From Muraenolepis orangiensis (Eukaryota > Chordata > Actinopteri > Gadiformes > Muraenolepididae): DNA of 64,000 nucleotides. The position numbers and the translations under genes are program-made. The DNA lies in NCBI GenBank assembly GCA_027704905.1, contig CM051007.1, positions 26,465,285-26,529,284 of the forward strand. The letters run 5' to 3'. The notes beneath the pieces were generated by a model, which saw nothing but the letters and a program-made list of their open reading frames with translations, was not told where the DNA came from and ran no database searches. Shown here one piece after another: positions 1-12,003 of this stretch (positions are counted from its first letter, which is position 1; every line of letters begins with the position of its first letter).

Positions 1-1112
1 ATGCCCCAAACGCCTCCGACAACCAGCAGGTGGCAGCATTGTATTAAAATGATAAAGTTTCACAAAGAAAAAGACCAAACTGTCCCGTCCTTGTTTTTCA
101 ACACACTAAACTATCTGCACTGATTTTGTTATCTGCAATGTATTTGTGTGGTCTGTGGCTGAAGTCGCCCCTCATCTCTATAAGCAGGGCTGTCCAGTGC
201 CTTTGAACGCCTGTACATGTACACTGCGTAACAAACTGAATTTCATCTGCAGTGGGCCTTCATGAATTTGCGTATCGTCAACGTACACCTGGAGCTCTAA
301 TCACGTGTAATATCCATATCTGTGTGTGTGTGTGTGTGGGGGGGGGGGTGGGCTTTTTCATTTCCCTGAATCACGATCCCATCTCCTTGTTTATTTCCAT
401 CCATTCGCTCTTTTCCTTTCGGTGGCTTATTTTTATTTAGCGAGGTAATTGATGACTCGTCGAGCGGCCCGCTGGCAGCCAGACCCGCGGTCGGCGGTTG
501 GTCGAGCCTCGTTAACCGTTTGTCATCAGCGGTTCTGACCTGGGAAAGGTCTCTCTCCAAACGCCAGACGGCACATAACGCGCTTTGTGCCCCCCCTCCC
601 TCACCACTCCCCTCGGTGTCATCGCCACTGCGGTCATTACGCACACTCCCGGACCCGGGGAGTTCAGTCCGCTATTTAACTCTCATCTGCCGTCTCTCTG
701 TAATGCAGGGTAGTACAGTCGCAGGTAGAGAAAGGTACTTACCCCCCCCCCCCCCCGCCATGACAGATGTTGCAGTCGGCGGTGCGTGGCGCCGCAGGTT
801 GTTCCCCCGCCAGGCGGGTGACAGGTGGTGCGGTGGCGGCTGCAGATGACGCTGAGGTCAAACGGCCTCTTGGTAAATCATCCGTGGAGATGGATGGATG
901 GTGGGGGGGGCTTAGACTGCAGGGGTAGACGGGACGTGACCAGGGACGTCATTTCAGCGTATGGCAAGGTACGGGGGAATTTTACATTTACATTCATTTA
1001 AACCAATAGTATTATGGCGTTCATACGTTAGTTTAACCCACCTGAATGAAGGAGAAGGATGGACCAGGTTTTATCGTTCCTCTGTGGCTTGTTTCCTCAT
1101 GGAGTTGTTAGT
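1..1112. other. Unannotated AT/GC-mixed sequence
   Basis: I see no supportable gene here. Short open frames on both strands lack recognisable domains. The stretch contains a short GT run followed by a G run near 322-349 and a C homopolymer near 742-757. It ends at the target site of the solo LTR. Confidence 0.6.
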
Positions 1113-1117
1113 GCTAT

Positions 1118-1693
1118 TGTCACGTATGGATAATTCGGTGGACCCAGAAGGCAGACCAAGACACAGTGGAGCTATAACATAAAGCTTTATTTAAACCAAA
1201 ACACAAGAGTGAACAGGGACAGGCCAGGGGTCTGGATACCGGGAGGTCGATCCGCGGAGTACCGGCAGGTAGTAGACCGGGACAGGAGAGTCTGGATACC
1301 GGGAGGTTGAGTTGCGACAGGTTCCAGACAGGCGGATGGTCAGGGACGAGCAAGAAGTCTAGATACCGGGTAGCGACAGGTACTGGACAGGTAATTATAA
1401 TTACCGGGGAGCTCGTAAAGACCGGAGAGTAACGCGAGACAGGCGGGTGACGCGGGATAGGCAATGAATCTGGATTTCCGGGACCAGCATGGCGATTCTG
1501 TCCAGAATGTACCAACGTACTAAGTAGCAACCATAACGTACAACCTAACACCGGGGTAACAGGACGCCAGGGTATATATAACCCCAGGTGAGATGATTAC
1601 TAATTAGACACGGCAATTGTTGACAGGTGTGTGTGTGCACCGCCAGCGCACGCGGCTTGGCCACGCCCCCTGCCAACCACCGTAACCATGACA
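1118..1693 (-). mobile_element. Solo LTR of an LTR retrotransposon
   Basis: The segment starts TGTCA and ends TGACA, so it has the TG...CA form of an LTR with a short inverted terminal repeat. It is flanked by a perfect 5-bp direct repeat, gctat, at 1113-1117 and 1694-1698. On the minus strand a polyadenylation signal AATAAA lies at 1187-1192, so the LTR reads on the minus strand. Inside are degenerate repeats; a 17-bp motif recurs at 1231 and 1291. No internal retrotransposon sequence follows on either side, which suggests LTR-LTR recombination. The family is not identified. Confidence 0.75.
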
Positions 1694-1698
1694 GCTAT

Positions 1699-3265
1699 GG
1701 TGTTTACTGAGGAACTACAAGCCAGAGCAGAAACCTCAGTCCTGCTCAACTACAGCTCCTATAGGCTGGTGGGACGAGACGGAGCGGGAGGATTTTAAAG
1801 TCCCGTTCAGGGGATGTTTTATTTAATTGTTTTAACCCAAGGTATGGCGAGTCCCATACCTTGCTTACCAAAAATGTCGCCCCTGGACGTGACGTTGCAG
1901 GAAGAGATTCAGATTTAGATTCAGACTATATTAGTCCCAAGAAGGGCAGTTTCTATTTGCAGCTTACCAGTCCTGATGCCGACAACTTACAACTGGCAAG
2001 TGTCCTCTCAACAAAAGTGATATTGTTGTATGCAAGGAGGCTGTACTGTGGAGAGTTAAATGGTCTAATACCCAAAGAAACACCACCTTGTCACGGTCAG
2101 CCGTTCTTTCTGTTTACATTTGGCGTCATGAACCCGGAGCGCTCAGAGTTCGTAACTCCAAAGCTTCAAGTCGGAAAATAAAATACGACTCACGAGTTGT
2201 CTGGAACGCAGCATTACACCCAACTCAGAAACACTCACAGACGACATAATTATACGTTAAAGGAACCAGACGGAACAAGGAGCAGCAGGAGATCAAATAG
2301 AACCTTTGTTATCGAATAAAGAAAAATATAACCCAGAACAGCACAGGAATCACATGAGGTCTGTTCTGATCACTGGTACATGGGGCCACTGCGATATGGC
2401 CATATGAGTATGTATATATATTTTATGCATATTTGGCAATTCAAGTGAATTTTGTTTAGTTTCGTTTTAAAATAATTGATACTCTTCAATTCTTCAATGT
2501 TCTTCAAACTGTTATGTGTGTGAAAGAGTACACCATTGAGGATTGCTACTCAATTTGTAATCAGATTGTGATTTAGGTTCATAGCAGGCGTACGTGATTT
2601 CGCAATCGCAGCAGTGATTTCCTCCTTGGCTCTCTCCTGTGGTCCTGATGCTGCTCACCTTCAGTTGAGCCCCGTTATGATGGAGTGAAGCGAGGACGCG
2701 ACCAGAGAGACGCCTCGCGACGGCGTCTTTCTGCTGTGCCTTTCAGAGCTCCCGGGTCTTTGGCGCTCCTCGTCTCTTCTTTCAACGCTTAGAACGCGCC
2801 GGTGAGGAGAAGCGGTGATGAGTACGAAGTACGATGTGCAAAGCGTTTTAGTTTCTTCCCAGGGTGTGTTCAGAAAGATCCCTTTTTCATTGTGAGTGGC
2901 TTTATATCAAAGGGAAATCCCTTTTGGCTGATGGAGGTTTACTATATACTTAAAACTGAAATCCAAAATCCCTCTCTTCTCACCACCGACTGTATTTTCC
3001 CAAATTCTGTCCGGATTTTCTCCCCCATCGTGGGGGAGGTGAACTTGGCTCACCCTTCTCCCTCCGGGGGGGAGGGGGGGGGGGTTTAACTGAGTCCCAG
3101 ACCTGGTGGGGTGTAGTAGAGGTAGTTGAAGGGGTTTGGGGAGGTTTGCCAAAATCCCCCCAAGACGGATGGCCCAGGTGGAGCCGTGTGGGCCAAATGA
3201 GTTCTCCATCGCGTCGCCATCCTCCGCGAACCTCATCCGTCAAGACATCGGCTAATCCATTTTTA
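1699..3265. other. Unannotated sequence
   Basis: No gene, RNA or repeat family was recognised. The open frame at 1861-2181 has no visible domain. The stretch may hold pieces of old transposons that are too diverged to recognise by eye. Confidence 0.5.
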
Positions 3266-3269
3266 TTCA

Positions 3270-3421
3270 CCTCAACACACACACACACACCATAGACCAT
3301 AGAGGTATGCACCATATACACACACACCCACACGCACATACACACACACAAGTATCCACCGAAGACACACACACACACACACCTATGCACAGTTGACACA
3401 CACGCACACGTACGCACAGTA

Positions 3422-3458
<37 letters not shown>

Positions 3459-3604
3459 CCACCGGTTCATCTGGCTAATCGTTATCCAAGCGTGAGACTG
3501 GTGTGCTGTGTGTGTGTGTGTGGGTCCTGAGATGTTGGCACTCAGCAGGGGGCGGGGCGGGAAAGATGGCCGTCTTTGAGGGAATAGGGTTGGAGCAGCC
3601 AACC

Positions 3605-3654
<50 letters not shown>

Positions 3655-3675
3655 TGTGTGTGTGTGTGTGTCGTG

Positions 3676-3728
<53 letters not shown>

Positions 3729-3789
3729 TACAGAGAGAGAGAGAGAGAGAGATAGTGGGGGGGAGGGAGGGAGGAGAGAGGGATAGAGG

Positions 3790-3837
<48 letters not shown>

Positions 3838-3840
3838 TGT

Positions 3841-3877
<37 letters not shown>

Positions 3878-3885
3878 GGAGCACA
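3270..3885. repeat. CA/GT and GA microsatellite cluster
   Basis: Interrupted (CA)n runs occur at about 3273-3460, then (GT)n at about 3607-3718, (GA)n at about 3718-3755 and (GT)n again at 3793-3876. Long open frames here are only dinucleotide translations (Val-Cys or Thr-His) and are not genes. Confidence 0.95.
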
Positions 3886-4216
3886 TGCATGACAATAGCG
3901 TGTTGAAAGACATCTCCCCCTCTCCTCCTCTCTCTGACACGCTTGTTGTCAGAATAGTTAGACACCTAGACTAACTAAAAACATAACGATATATAATAAA
4001 CATATACCGGTCATCATATATATCCATAATGGCGTGATGCCGTGTTGCTATTGGATGAGACGAGACCCCCCAGGAAGCCTGGTGTGTGTAGAGGCATCCA
4101 CCCGGCTGGATGGGATGGAGGCCATTTGACGACTTATTCTCCCGTTGAAGAAATCAATAGAAGAAGTTAATTTCCTGTGAGGGGAACTTGTAGTTGAGTG
4201 TGTGTGTGGGCAGAAG

Positions 4217-4729
4217 AGACCTATGAAGATCTATGAAGACCTATGAAGACCTGTGAAGATCTATGAAGACCTATGAAGATCTATGAAGACCTATGAAGAC
4301 CTGTGAAGACCTATGAAGACCTGTGAAGACATATGAAGACCTATGAAGACCTGTGAAGACCTGTGAAGACCTATGAAGACCCGTGAAGACATATGCAGAC
4401 CTATGAAGACCTGTGAAGACCTATGAAGAACTATGAAGATCTATGAAGACCTGTGAAGACCTATGAAGACCTGTGAAGACCTATGAAGACCTTTGAAGAC
4501 CTGTGAAGATCTGTGAAGACCTGTGAAGACCTGTGAAGACCTATGAAGACCTGTGAAGACATATGAAGACCTGTGAAGAACTATGAAGATCTGTGAAGAT
4601 CTATGAAGACCTATGAAGACCTTTGAAGATCTGTGAAGACCTATGAAGACCGATGAAGACCTATGAAGACCTGTGAAGACCTATGAAGACCTATGAAGAT
4701 ATATGACGACCTATGAGACCTATGAAGTA
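4217..4729 (+). repeat. Decanucleotide minisatellite, about 50 units
   Basis: The unit is CTRTGAAGAY, 10 bp. From 4221 to 4710 each successive 10-base block starts a new unit, so about 49 units pass with no length change, only substitutions. Variation is nearly all A/G at position 3 and C/T at position 10. The edges at 4710-4729 decay. Confidence 0.95.
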
Positions 4730-4985
4730 CATCTACCTTCACCGCCTGGAGACGTCCTCGTGTCTCACGGAGCACTAAGAACTGAGCTGTTTCTGTGGGC
4801 TCTCAAGGACCTCCACCGGAGCCCTGATGGAGAGAAGAGAGTCCCCAAGACTTCAGGGTTCTGACGAGAGGTGATGGTATTTATGGTATTGTTTTTTGAG
4901 ATTCATACTGCGGGAGGGAATGGGGAGCAAGCATTCCTATGTACTTGTTGCAAATGACAAATAAATATCTTGTATCTTGGCTCTT

Positions 4986-5080
<95 letters not shown>
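4986..5080 (+). repeat. (CT)n microsatellite
   Basis: An almost pure CT dinucleotide run of roughly 95 bases, followed by a C/T-rich stretch and, at 5119-5131, a G homopolymer. Confidence 0.97.
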
Positions 5081-5082
<2 letters not shown>

Positions 5083-5286
5083 CCCTCCTCCCGCTCTGTG
5101 GATGTGTTCTTTAACCGGGGGGGGGGGGGGGTTTAGACGCAGTAATGCAGCCACGGTGAGATGATCAATTAGGTGTAAATGACACGGAAAGTTGGAAAAT
5201 TCGGAGAGAGGGAAGGGTAATTTGCTCTAAAATGGACTAAAACCAATTAATTAGGGGAGGGGGGGAGAGGGGGGGGGAGAAGGGGG

Positions 5287-5500
5287 GGAGGGGGTGGAGA
5301 TGGGGGGGGAAGGGGGGGAGGGGGAGGGAGATCGGGCCTCACATCCCCTAATGGATAAAGAAAATTCTCTTTGCTCTTTTCTAAACTTCACTTTGCGGGA
5401 ATCTGTTTATAGAACAAACATAGAAATATGTACATTTTATTTATATAAAATATATTTCAAAAAATACTTTGCGGAAGGTATTCCGTGGCGCACACACACA
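5287..5500. repeat. Copy A of a dispersed duplicated segment, truncated by the gap
   Basis: A roughly 200-bp stretch (purine-rich start, then an AT-rich body with AAATATATTTC-like sequence, ending in a CA run) closely matches 23735-23938. Copy A runs directly into the assembly gap in its CA microsatellite. It may be the end of an unidentified interspersed repeat. Confidence 0.8.
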
Positions 5501-6500
5501 NNNNNNNNNNNNNNNNNNNNNNNNNNNNNNNNNNNNNNNNNNNNNNNNNNNNNNNNNNNNNNNNNNNNNNNNNNNNNNNNNNNNNNNNNNNNNNNNNNNN
5601 NNNNNNNNNNNNNNNNNNNNNNNNNNNNNNNNNNNNNNNNNNNNNNNNNNNNNNNNNNNNNNNNNNNNNNNNNNNNNNNNNNNNNNNNNNNNNNNNNNNN
5701 NNNNNNNNNNNNNNNNNNNNNNNNNNNNNNNNNNNNNNNNNNNNNNNNNNNNNNNNNNNNNNNNNNNNNNNNNNNNNNNNNNNNNNNNNNNNNNNNNNNN
5801 NNNNNNNNNNNNNNNNNNNNNNNNNNNNNNNNNNNNNNNNNNNNNNNNNNNNNNNNNNNNNNNNNNNNNNNNNNNNNNNNNNNNNNNNNNNNNNNNNNNN
5901 NNNNNNNNNNNNNNNNNNNNNNNNNNNNNNNNNNNNNNNNNNNNNNNNNNNNNNNNNNNNNNNNNNNNNNNNNNNNNNNNNNNNNNNNNNNNNNNNNNNN
6001 NNNNNNNNNNNNNNNNNNNNNNNNNNNNNNNNNNNNNNNNNNNNNNNNNNNNNNNNNNNNNNNNNNNNNNNNNNNNNNNNNNNNNNNNNNNNNNNNNNNN
6101 NNNNNNNNNNNNNNNNNNNNNNNNNNNNNNNNNNNNNNNNNNNNNNNNNNNNNNNNNNNNNNNNNNNNNNNNNNNNNNNNNNNNNNNNNNNNNNNNNNNN
6201 NNNNNNNNNNNNNNNNNNNNNNNNNNNNNNNNNNNNNNNNNNNNNNNNNNNNNNNNNNNNNNNNNNNNNNNNNNNNNNNNNNNNNNNNNNNNNNNNNNNN
6301 NNNNNNNNNNNNNNNNNNNNNNNNNNNNNNNNNNNNNNNNNNNNNNNNNNNNNNNNNNNNNNNNNNNNNNNNNNNNNNNNNNNNNNNNNNNNNNNNNNNN
6401 NNNNNNNNNNNNNNNNNNNNNNNNNNNNNNNNNNNNNNNNNNNNNNNNNNNNNNNNNNNNNNNNNNNNNNNNNNNNNNNNNNNNNNNNNNNNNNNNNNNN
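5501..6500. other. Assembly gap (1000 N)
   Basis: Exactly 1000 unknown bases, a conventional placeholder length. The left edge is in a CA microsatellite, which probably caused the break. Confidence 0.99.
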
Positions 6501-6635
6501 GCAAGTCATGATAATAAATAAAACATTCACAATACGCACTAACACCATCACCCACACATCAGTGCTGACACTGTTGATTATTAGTGAGCCACTTTTTAAT
6601 ACTGTGCTTGAATGTGTAGTAGGATGAGGACTCTC

Positions 6636-7432
6636 TTATTGGTTGGGGTATTGAATTCCATTGATGTTCTTTTTCAGCATGTGTTCCTGCTCCTCCAGAG
6701 CGTGTTTATCCTTTAATGCTGCAGCGTGAATCCCAAGTGCAGCTCTCTCTGCCTCGGCCTGTATGCGAGCTGAGGAGGCAGAAGATCTGCTGGACCTGCT
6801 GGTTCCAGACCTTGTGTGACCTTTGTGAGCAGATTTTTTACTTTCCACATTAGAAATGCTGTCATTTGGATTAATTCGATTTTCCACGTCCTCCTCATCC
6901 TCATTAACACTTTTGGTATTTTTTGTCCATGCATTCACGTCATCAATAAAGTCATTTACATTGATCATTTTGGCCTTGAACCAAATGTCATGTTTTTCCC
7001 TTTCCTCAGGAGGTATTATTGGCAACAGAGCATCCTGGTTTGCTGCGGTTTCCTTGCATATGTGGAGATATTGCATAAATGCACATTGCACCTCCTGTTT
7101 GCATCCACTTTGCATTAACTCCAAAATCGTTTTTTGCAAGTTAGATGCCTTGTTTAATTTAGATTTTCTGTCTTTTTGTAATGTGTCAACTTTATCCATT
7201 AGGGCTTTAGGTGTTAATTTGCTCTTGGGTTTTGTGACCTGCTGTGCTTCAGTTTGAACACGGTGTGTGGTTTGACCGGGGTCCACCTCGGACTGTTGTT
7301 CAGCCACTGCGGGCTGTGACTGCTTTGCAGTCTGTTCAACCAATGAAGGTTCTTTCCAATGCGTTTCAGCCGTGGCTGTTCAACCATAACGCTAGACTCT
7401 GCTTGACTCTGAACACCTTTATCAGAATCCAT
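6636..7432 (-). pseudogene. BEL/Pao-like gag N-terminal fragment
   Basis: A 235-aa frame (7343 down to 6636) resembles the N-terminal half of the longer gag-like protein at 12004-13650. Shared features are a basic Lys-rich start (TPKALMDKVDTLQKDRKSKL), a helical region of about 100 residues, an acidic linker (NEDEEDVENR), a Ser/Arg/Thr patch, and a coiled-coil segment that starts with Ala/Glu-rich sequence (ARIQAEAERAALG). An ATG at 7430-7432 begins the protein, but a one-base shift near 7350 separates it from the main frame. The frame ends where the coiled coil would continue, and no protease or integrase follows before the gap, so this is a truncated retrotransposon remnant. The role in an intact element would be capsid formation and RNA packaging. 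Confidence 0.65.
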
Positions 7433-7539
7433 ATCAGCAATATAAGACCAACGGATTCAATATGAAACAGTACCTTCGGTTAAATCACTTGACAACAAAA
7501 CCCACAGTTAATCATCACATGGTTACAACCAAAACCTTA

Positions 7540-7653
<114 letters not shown>

Positions 7654-7659
7654 TGCAAC

Positions 7660-8058
7660 CAGTGGCGGCTGGTGTATTTTTCACCAGGGGGGGCTATACC
7701 ATTTTGCCAGCTATACCCCCCCCCCCCCCCCCCCCCCCCCGTTGGACTTCACGATCGCGACACCCATATATATATATATATATATATACCTGCTTGTTTA
7801 AATCACTCACGAAAACTATATCAATCACTCAACAAAAATATATATATATCGGCACACCCTGACAAAAATATTGACATATATTTGTAAGTGTGTGTGTGCG
7901 TATGTGTTTTTGCGTATGTGTTTGTGCGTGCGTCTGTGTGAGCGTGAGTGTGCATCTGCGTCTGTGTGTGTGTGTGTGCGCGTCTGTGTGTTTCCTAGTA
8001 GTACACTGTGACGCACACAAATGACGCCCCAGCGCCCCCTATGGGCCAGCCGCCACTG
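7660..8058. mobile_element. hAT-type MITE (399 bp)
   Basis: Terminal inverted repeats CAGTGGCGGCTGG and CCAGCCGCCACTG bound the element. A perfect 8-bp TSD, gttgcaac, lies at 7652-7659 and 8059-8066. The interior has a C homopolymer, TA runs, and a GT-rich stretch but no coding sequence. The 8-bp TSD and CAG-type end indicate a hAT transposase; the TSD fits the Ac-type pattern nTnnnnAn. Confidence 0.85.
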
Positions 8059-8066
8059 GTTGCAAC

Positions 8067-8530
8067 CATGAACCACCAATGCATTGGAATTTTCATGTAG
8101 GTAGGTAGCCGGGCTCGGGGTTGTTGGTCCGCCTCCTGATGCTCCCGTTAGGGCAGCAACACCGCCGCCAGGGGTTAAGGCTGGGAATAGAAACAATCAC
8201 GGTTACAATCCTGCTTTCGGCAATAACGCTCACATAGAGCGCCGCGGCTTTCAGTCCGGGTTGGCCTGCGGCCTCTTACCACATACTGTTTGTTTCATGC
8301 TCTTCCTTTTATTCCTGTCTCTGGCTTCTTGAGTGGCTCCCCTCCAGGTGTACGGCGTCAGGCCTGACGAGCCGCTCCAGGTGTTCCCCATTCGGCCTGA
8401 CGAGTGGGCGGTTACCGTCTGAGCTCTCCGTGGTGCCAATCCTGCTTCGAGCTCAGCGGTGTAGTACCAGTGTTCTACCACCTGGCCCAAGGGTTGCCCA
8501 GAATGCTTCCCAGTGGAGCCCGGGGCGCCA
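8067..8530. other. Unannotated sequence
   Basis: No gene was recognised. Near the right end, and again at about 8568-8590, a GTGGAGCCCGGGG motif flanks TA-rich sequence. The two motifs may be part of a short foldback. Confidence 0.45.
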
Positions 8531-8864
8531 CTATATATATATATATATAGATATAGATAGATATATATAGTGGAGCCCGGGGCTCCACTATATATATCTA
8601 TATCAATATATAGATATAGATATCTATATAGATATCTAGATATCTATATAGATATATATAGATATAGATATCTATATAGATATCTATAGATATATATAGA
8701 TATCTATATAGATATCTATAGATATATATAGATATCTATATAGATATCTAGATATCTATAGATATCTATAGATATAGATATCTATATAGATATCTAGATA
8801 TCTATAGATATAGATATCTATATAGATATCTAGATATCTATAGATATCTATATATAGATCTATA
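8531..8864. repeat. (TATAGATATC)-type satellite
   Basis: Self-complementary TATA, GATA and TATC words alternate over about 330 bp. This is the left flank of the BEL/Pao insertion and matches the composition of the array on its right flank. Confidence 0.95.
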
Positions 8865-9150
8865 TGTAGTGGCTATTTCTTTGTCCTATTGTTTCCTATT
8901 GATAGCCACTGGTGGCCAAGCTGGAGAGGTTGACTCAAACATCCAAGTAAAAAATGAGGTCCAGATGAAACAGTTGTCCGAAAAATGTTGATGGGTTTAA
9001 TGAAAATAAAAGATGATACAAAACTCAGAAATTATATAATGTCCATATAAAGCAGGATTACTAAGATAAACTAAAGATTCTTTTTCTTGGGTTCTGCTTG
9101 GTAGTATGGCTTGCTTGTTAGGTCAAAGACCATCACTTCCTGCTCCGGCC
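8865..9150 (+). repeat. Left 286-bp terminal inverted repeat (LTR-like)
   Basis: Starts TGTAGTGGC with the 53-bp block A, then an interior B of about 233 bp. It is the inverted counterpart of 13960-14245. The expected second block A' after 9150 is absent; unrelated sequence follows. Confidence 0.85.
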
Positions 9151-9406
9151 ACGCCTTCTCAGGTAACGTCACCTGTAGATATAGGATAGGTGTGTGTGGC
9201 CCCTTTGGCCACAAGAGGGAGACAGGAATGGCTTACACAACACAAAAAGGGAGATATAAGAAAAAACTCAAATATGCGTTTTGGCTCCTACAAATCCGGC
9301 CCCTAAATGTTTTAGGCTTGACATAAAACAATTATTCAATATTATATAAGGAGCCAATACATAGAAATAATAAGAAAGACGTACATTACATGTTCTAATT
9401 GGGTCA

Positions 9407-12001
9407 CTAGGTCCCGTCTTTCAAGAGCAGGCACAGTTTAGTAATTGGCCTCTCTAGGATGCCAGTTTTCGTTTTGAGCTTCACTGACCGGACTAGTCCC
9501 TCTGAATCAGGCTTTGTCTCAAGGATTCTTGCAAGAGGCCATGAAGATCTTGGGGAAGTAGGGTCAACGATCACCACAACATCTCCTGTCTTAAGGTTTT
9601 CTCTTACTTTGGACCACTTTTGCCTTTCTTGCATCAGAGTCAAGTATTCATGCGTCCATCGTCTCCAAAACAAGTCAGCCAGATACTGCACTTGTTTCCA
9701 CCGGCGCCTGGTGTACAAGTCAGCACTGGAGAACTTACCGGGAGGGAGCACGGGTTGAGTGTTGAGTAGGAGGATGTGGTTTGGGGTAAGTGGCTCTAGG
9801 TCAAAAGGGTCAGAGGAGGCTGTAGTGATTGGGCGATTGTTGAGGATGGCCTCAACCTCACAAAACAATGTCTGGAGACCTTCGTCTGTCAGGGGTTGTT
9901 GGTGTGTGAGGGCGTTCAGGACCCGTCTCACTGACCTGATCAGTCTCTCCCACACCCCACCGTGGTGAGATGCTCCTGGTGGATTGAAGGTCCAGCTTAT
10001 GCCTCTGTTCAGCAGGGTACCTTGGATCTTCTTGTCATTGAGACTGGACAAAGCCTGTTTCAGTTCCTTTTCAGCACCAACTAGATTGGTGCCGTTGTCT
10101 GACCAGATGTGCTGTACCTGGCCTCGTCTGCATGCAAATCTTCTTATTGCATGAATGCAGGAATCAGTGTCGAGAGAGTATGCCATTTCAAGATGAATGG
10201 CTCTGCAAGAAAAACAGGTGAATATCACACCATATCTTTTTACCAAACTTCTGCCTCTCTTGGTTACCATTGGACCAAAATAATCCATGCCAACATTGGT
10301 GAATGGGGGGAGGTTAGGCTTGGTTCTTTCATGTGGCAAATTTGCCATCTTTTGTTCAGCTGTTTTGGTTTCTAAGCGTCTGCAGGTCACACATTTTGAG
10401 ATTACTTTTCTTGCCTCACTGTTTGCACTAAGAATCCAGTATTTTCTTCTCATTTGGCTGAGGATGTAGTTTCTGCCACAGTGTCCATACTTTTCATGGA
10501 TATGTTGGAGTAAGAGACTGGAGATGTGAGACTGCTTTGGTAGAATGATGGGATGCTTCATTGTGTCTGGCATGGTTGCTCTGGACAATCGTCCTCCTAC
10601 TCTGAGCAGCCCGTCTTTCAGGATAGGGTCTAGGCAATACATTTTGCTCCGTTTTGGAACACAGGGGGGCACTGTTGTTAACTTTTCCCATTCAATTGGG
10701 AATGCCTGTTTTTGAGTGTATAATAACACTGCTCTCTCAGCCCTTTCCATGTCATCTAGGGATATGCATTGACCACCTAGCTTTGACTTGAAGGGTAAGT
10801 CTAATGTATAGCGGCCATCTATAACTGACACAGAGTTGTTTGCAATTTCAAGGAACCTTTTGTCCTCAATGGAGTGCTCACGCTTTTCGTCAGCAGTCTT
10901 TTCATTAAATTCATGGTTGTATTGACTGATCAACAACTTCTCCAGATTTGCAACAGAGATCCTGTTCACTGCTGCAGATTGACAGTCATCATCTATGGCG
11001 GACTTGCCATGTCTTAAGGGCCCATTGACAACCCATCCCACTAGGGTCTTTATGGCATAGGGTCCCTCACCCTGACTGTTTATTACTTCCCAGGGCTCTA
11101 TGACCTTCGAAGCATTGGTTCCTATCAGCAGTTCAATGCTGCTGTCGATCACTGGAATGTTGACCTTCTTCAGGTATGGCCATCTGGCCAGATCCTGCTT
11201 TGTGGGGATATTTTCAGAGGTTACAGGCATCTCTTTTTGTGTGAACACATCAGGTAATGGAATGAAATTGTTCTCTTCAAGACCAGAAATTTCTAAGCCT
11301 GACACCAAATAAGTTGGCACAGATGTCTCGTGACTCATTGTTTGTAGCAGTATGTTTGTTTTTCTTCCCTGAACATTCAGCTGTGACATGAGCCGCTCAG
11401 TACAAAAAGTGGCTGAGCTACCTGGGTCGATGAATGCATATGCTGTTATGACCTTTTCCCCTCTGCCTGCTTTTACCTTCACAGGGAGTACTGAGAGCAC
11501 ATTACCGGCCCCTGTACCGGCCCCAATGTGCCCACACTCTTTGGGCTGTGCATCGACAAGATGTACGTCTTCCGACATGGCAGGCCTTTGTTGTTGCTGT
11601 GGCTTTTGTTTTGTGTCAATGTGCAGGACACTTGGGTGCTGTTTGGAACATACAGTGCAGGTAAGTCTTTGTTTGCAGTGTTTGCTAATGTGACCTTGAT
11701 GTAGACAGCCAAAGCAGATCCCTTTTTCCTTTAAGAAATCTATCTTCTCTCTGTGTTTCTTTTTCGTCAGTGCATCACAGCGGTCCAGTGTATGATTGGA
11801 GCTACACATAGGGCAAGGTGCTTGCATGGCATTACTTTTGGGGTGTTGGCTGAGTTGGGGGGAAGAGGCAGAGACATTAGTTGCACCACTGATGAAAGTG
11901 GCACCAGTGGACCTGGATGGCGGCTTAAATGTATTGGGGAGTTTTCCTGTCACTCTTGTGGGCCTATCCTGAATGTCTCCATACACTGGATCGGTAATCA
12001 C
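9407..12001 (-). pseudogene. BEL/Pao protease-integrase protein lacking RT/RNase H
   Basis: This 864-aa open frame starts with zinc-knuckle-like cysteine clusters at about residues 62-125 (CPMC...HTLDRC, CFGCLHQGHISKHC, CTVC). A retropepsin-like segment follows with the active-site motif IDPGSSATF near residue 191. In an ordinary BEL/Pao element reverse transcriptase and RNase H follow, about 800 residues. Here the frame passes from the linker LDLPFKSK directly to the region just before integrase (ISLDDMERAERAVLL), so no YxDD polymerase motif exists. The integrase is complete by eye: an HHCC finger (HEKYGHCGRNY...CVTC), a first Asp in VGMDYFGP, a second Asp in WSDNGTNLVG, and the Glu in HHGGVWERLIRS, followed by a basic C-terminal DNA-binding tail. 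The frame is set off from gag by a one-base shift near 12050. The copy cannot copy itself but might encode functional Gag, protease and integrase parts. Confidence 0.85.
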
Positions 12002-12003
12002 TC

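Noticed and set aside
1861..2181. A 106-aa plus-strand frame
   Set aside because: No recognisable domain, splice sites or family pattern; it could be chance.
3267..3965. Long open frames of repeated Val-Cys or Thr-His residues
   Set aside because: They are translations of CA/GT microsatellites and have no coding signal.
4217..4729. Array considered as a CRISPR
   Set aside because: Unit is 10 bp without spacers; eukaryotic context; it is a minisatellite.
5294..6627. Open frames across the N gap
   Set aside because: Most codons are N; the frames are artefacts of unknown sequence.
8531..8590. GTGGAGCCCGGGG motifs as the ends of another MITE
   Set aside because: The two copies are only about 50 bp apart around a TA run and no TSD can be seen in satellite sequence.
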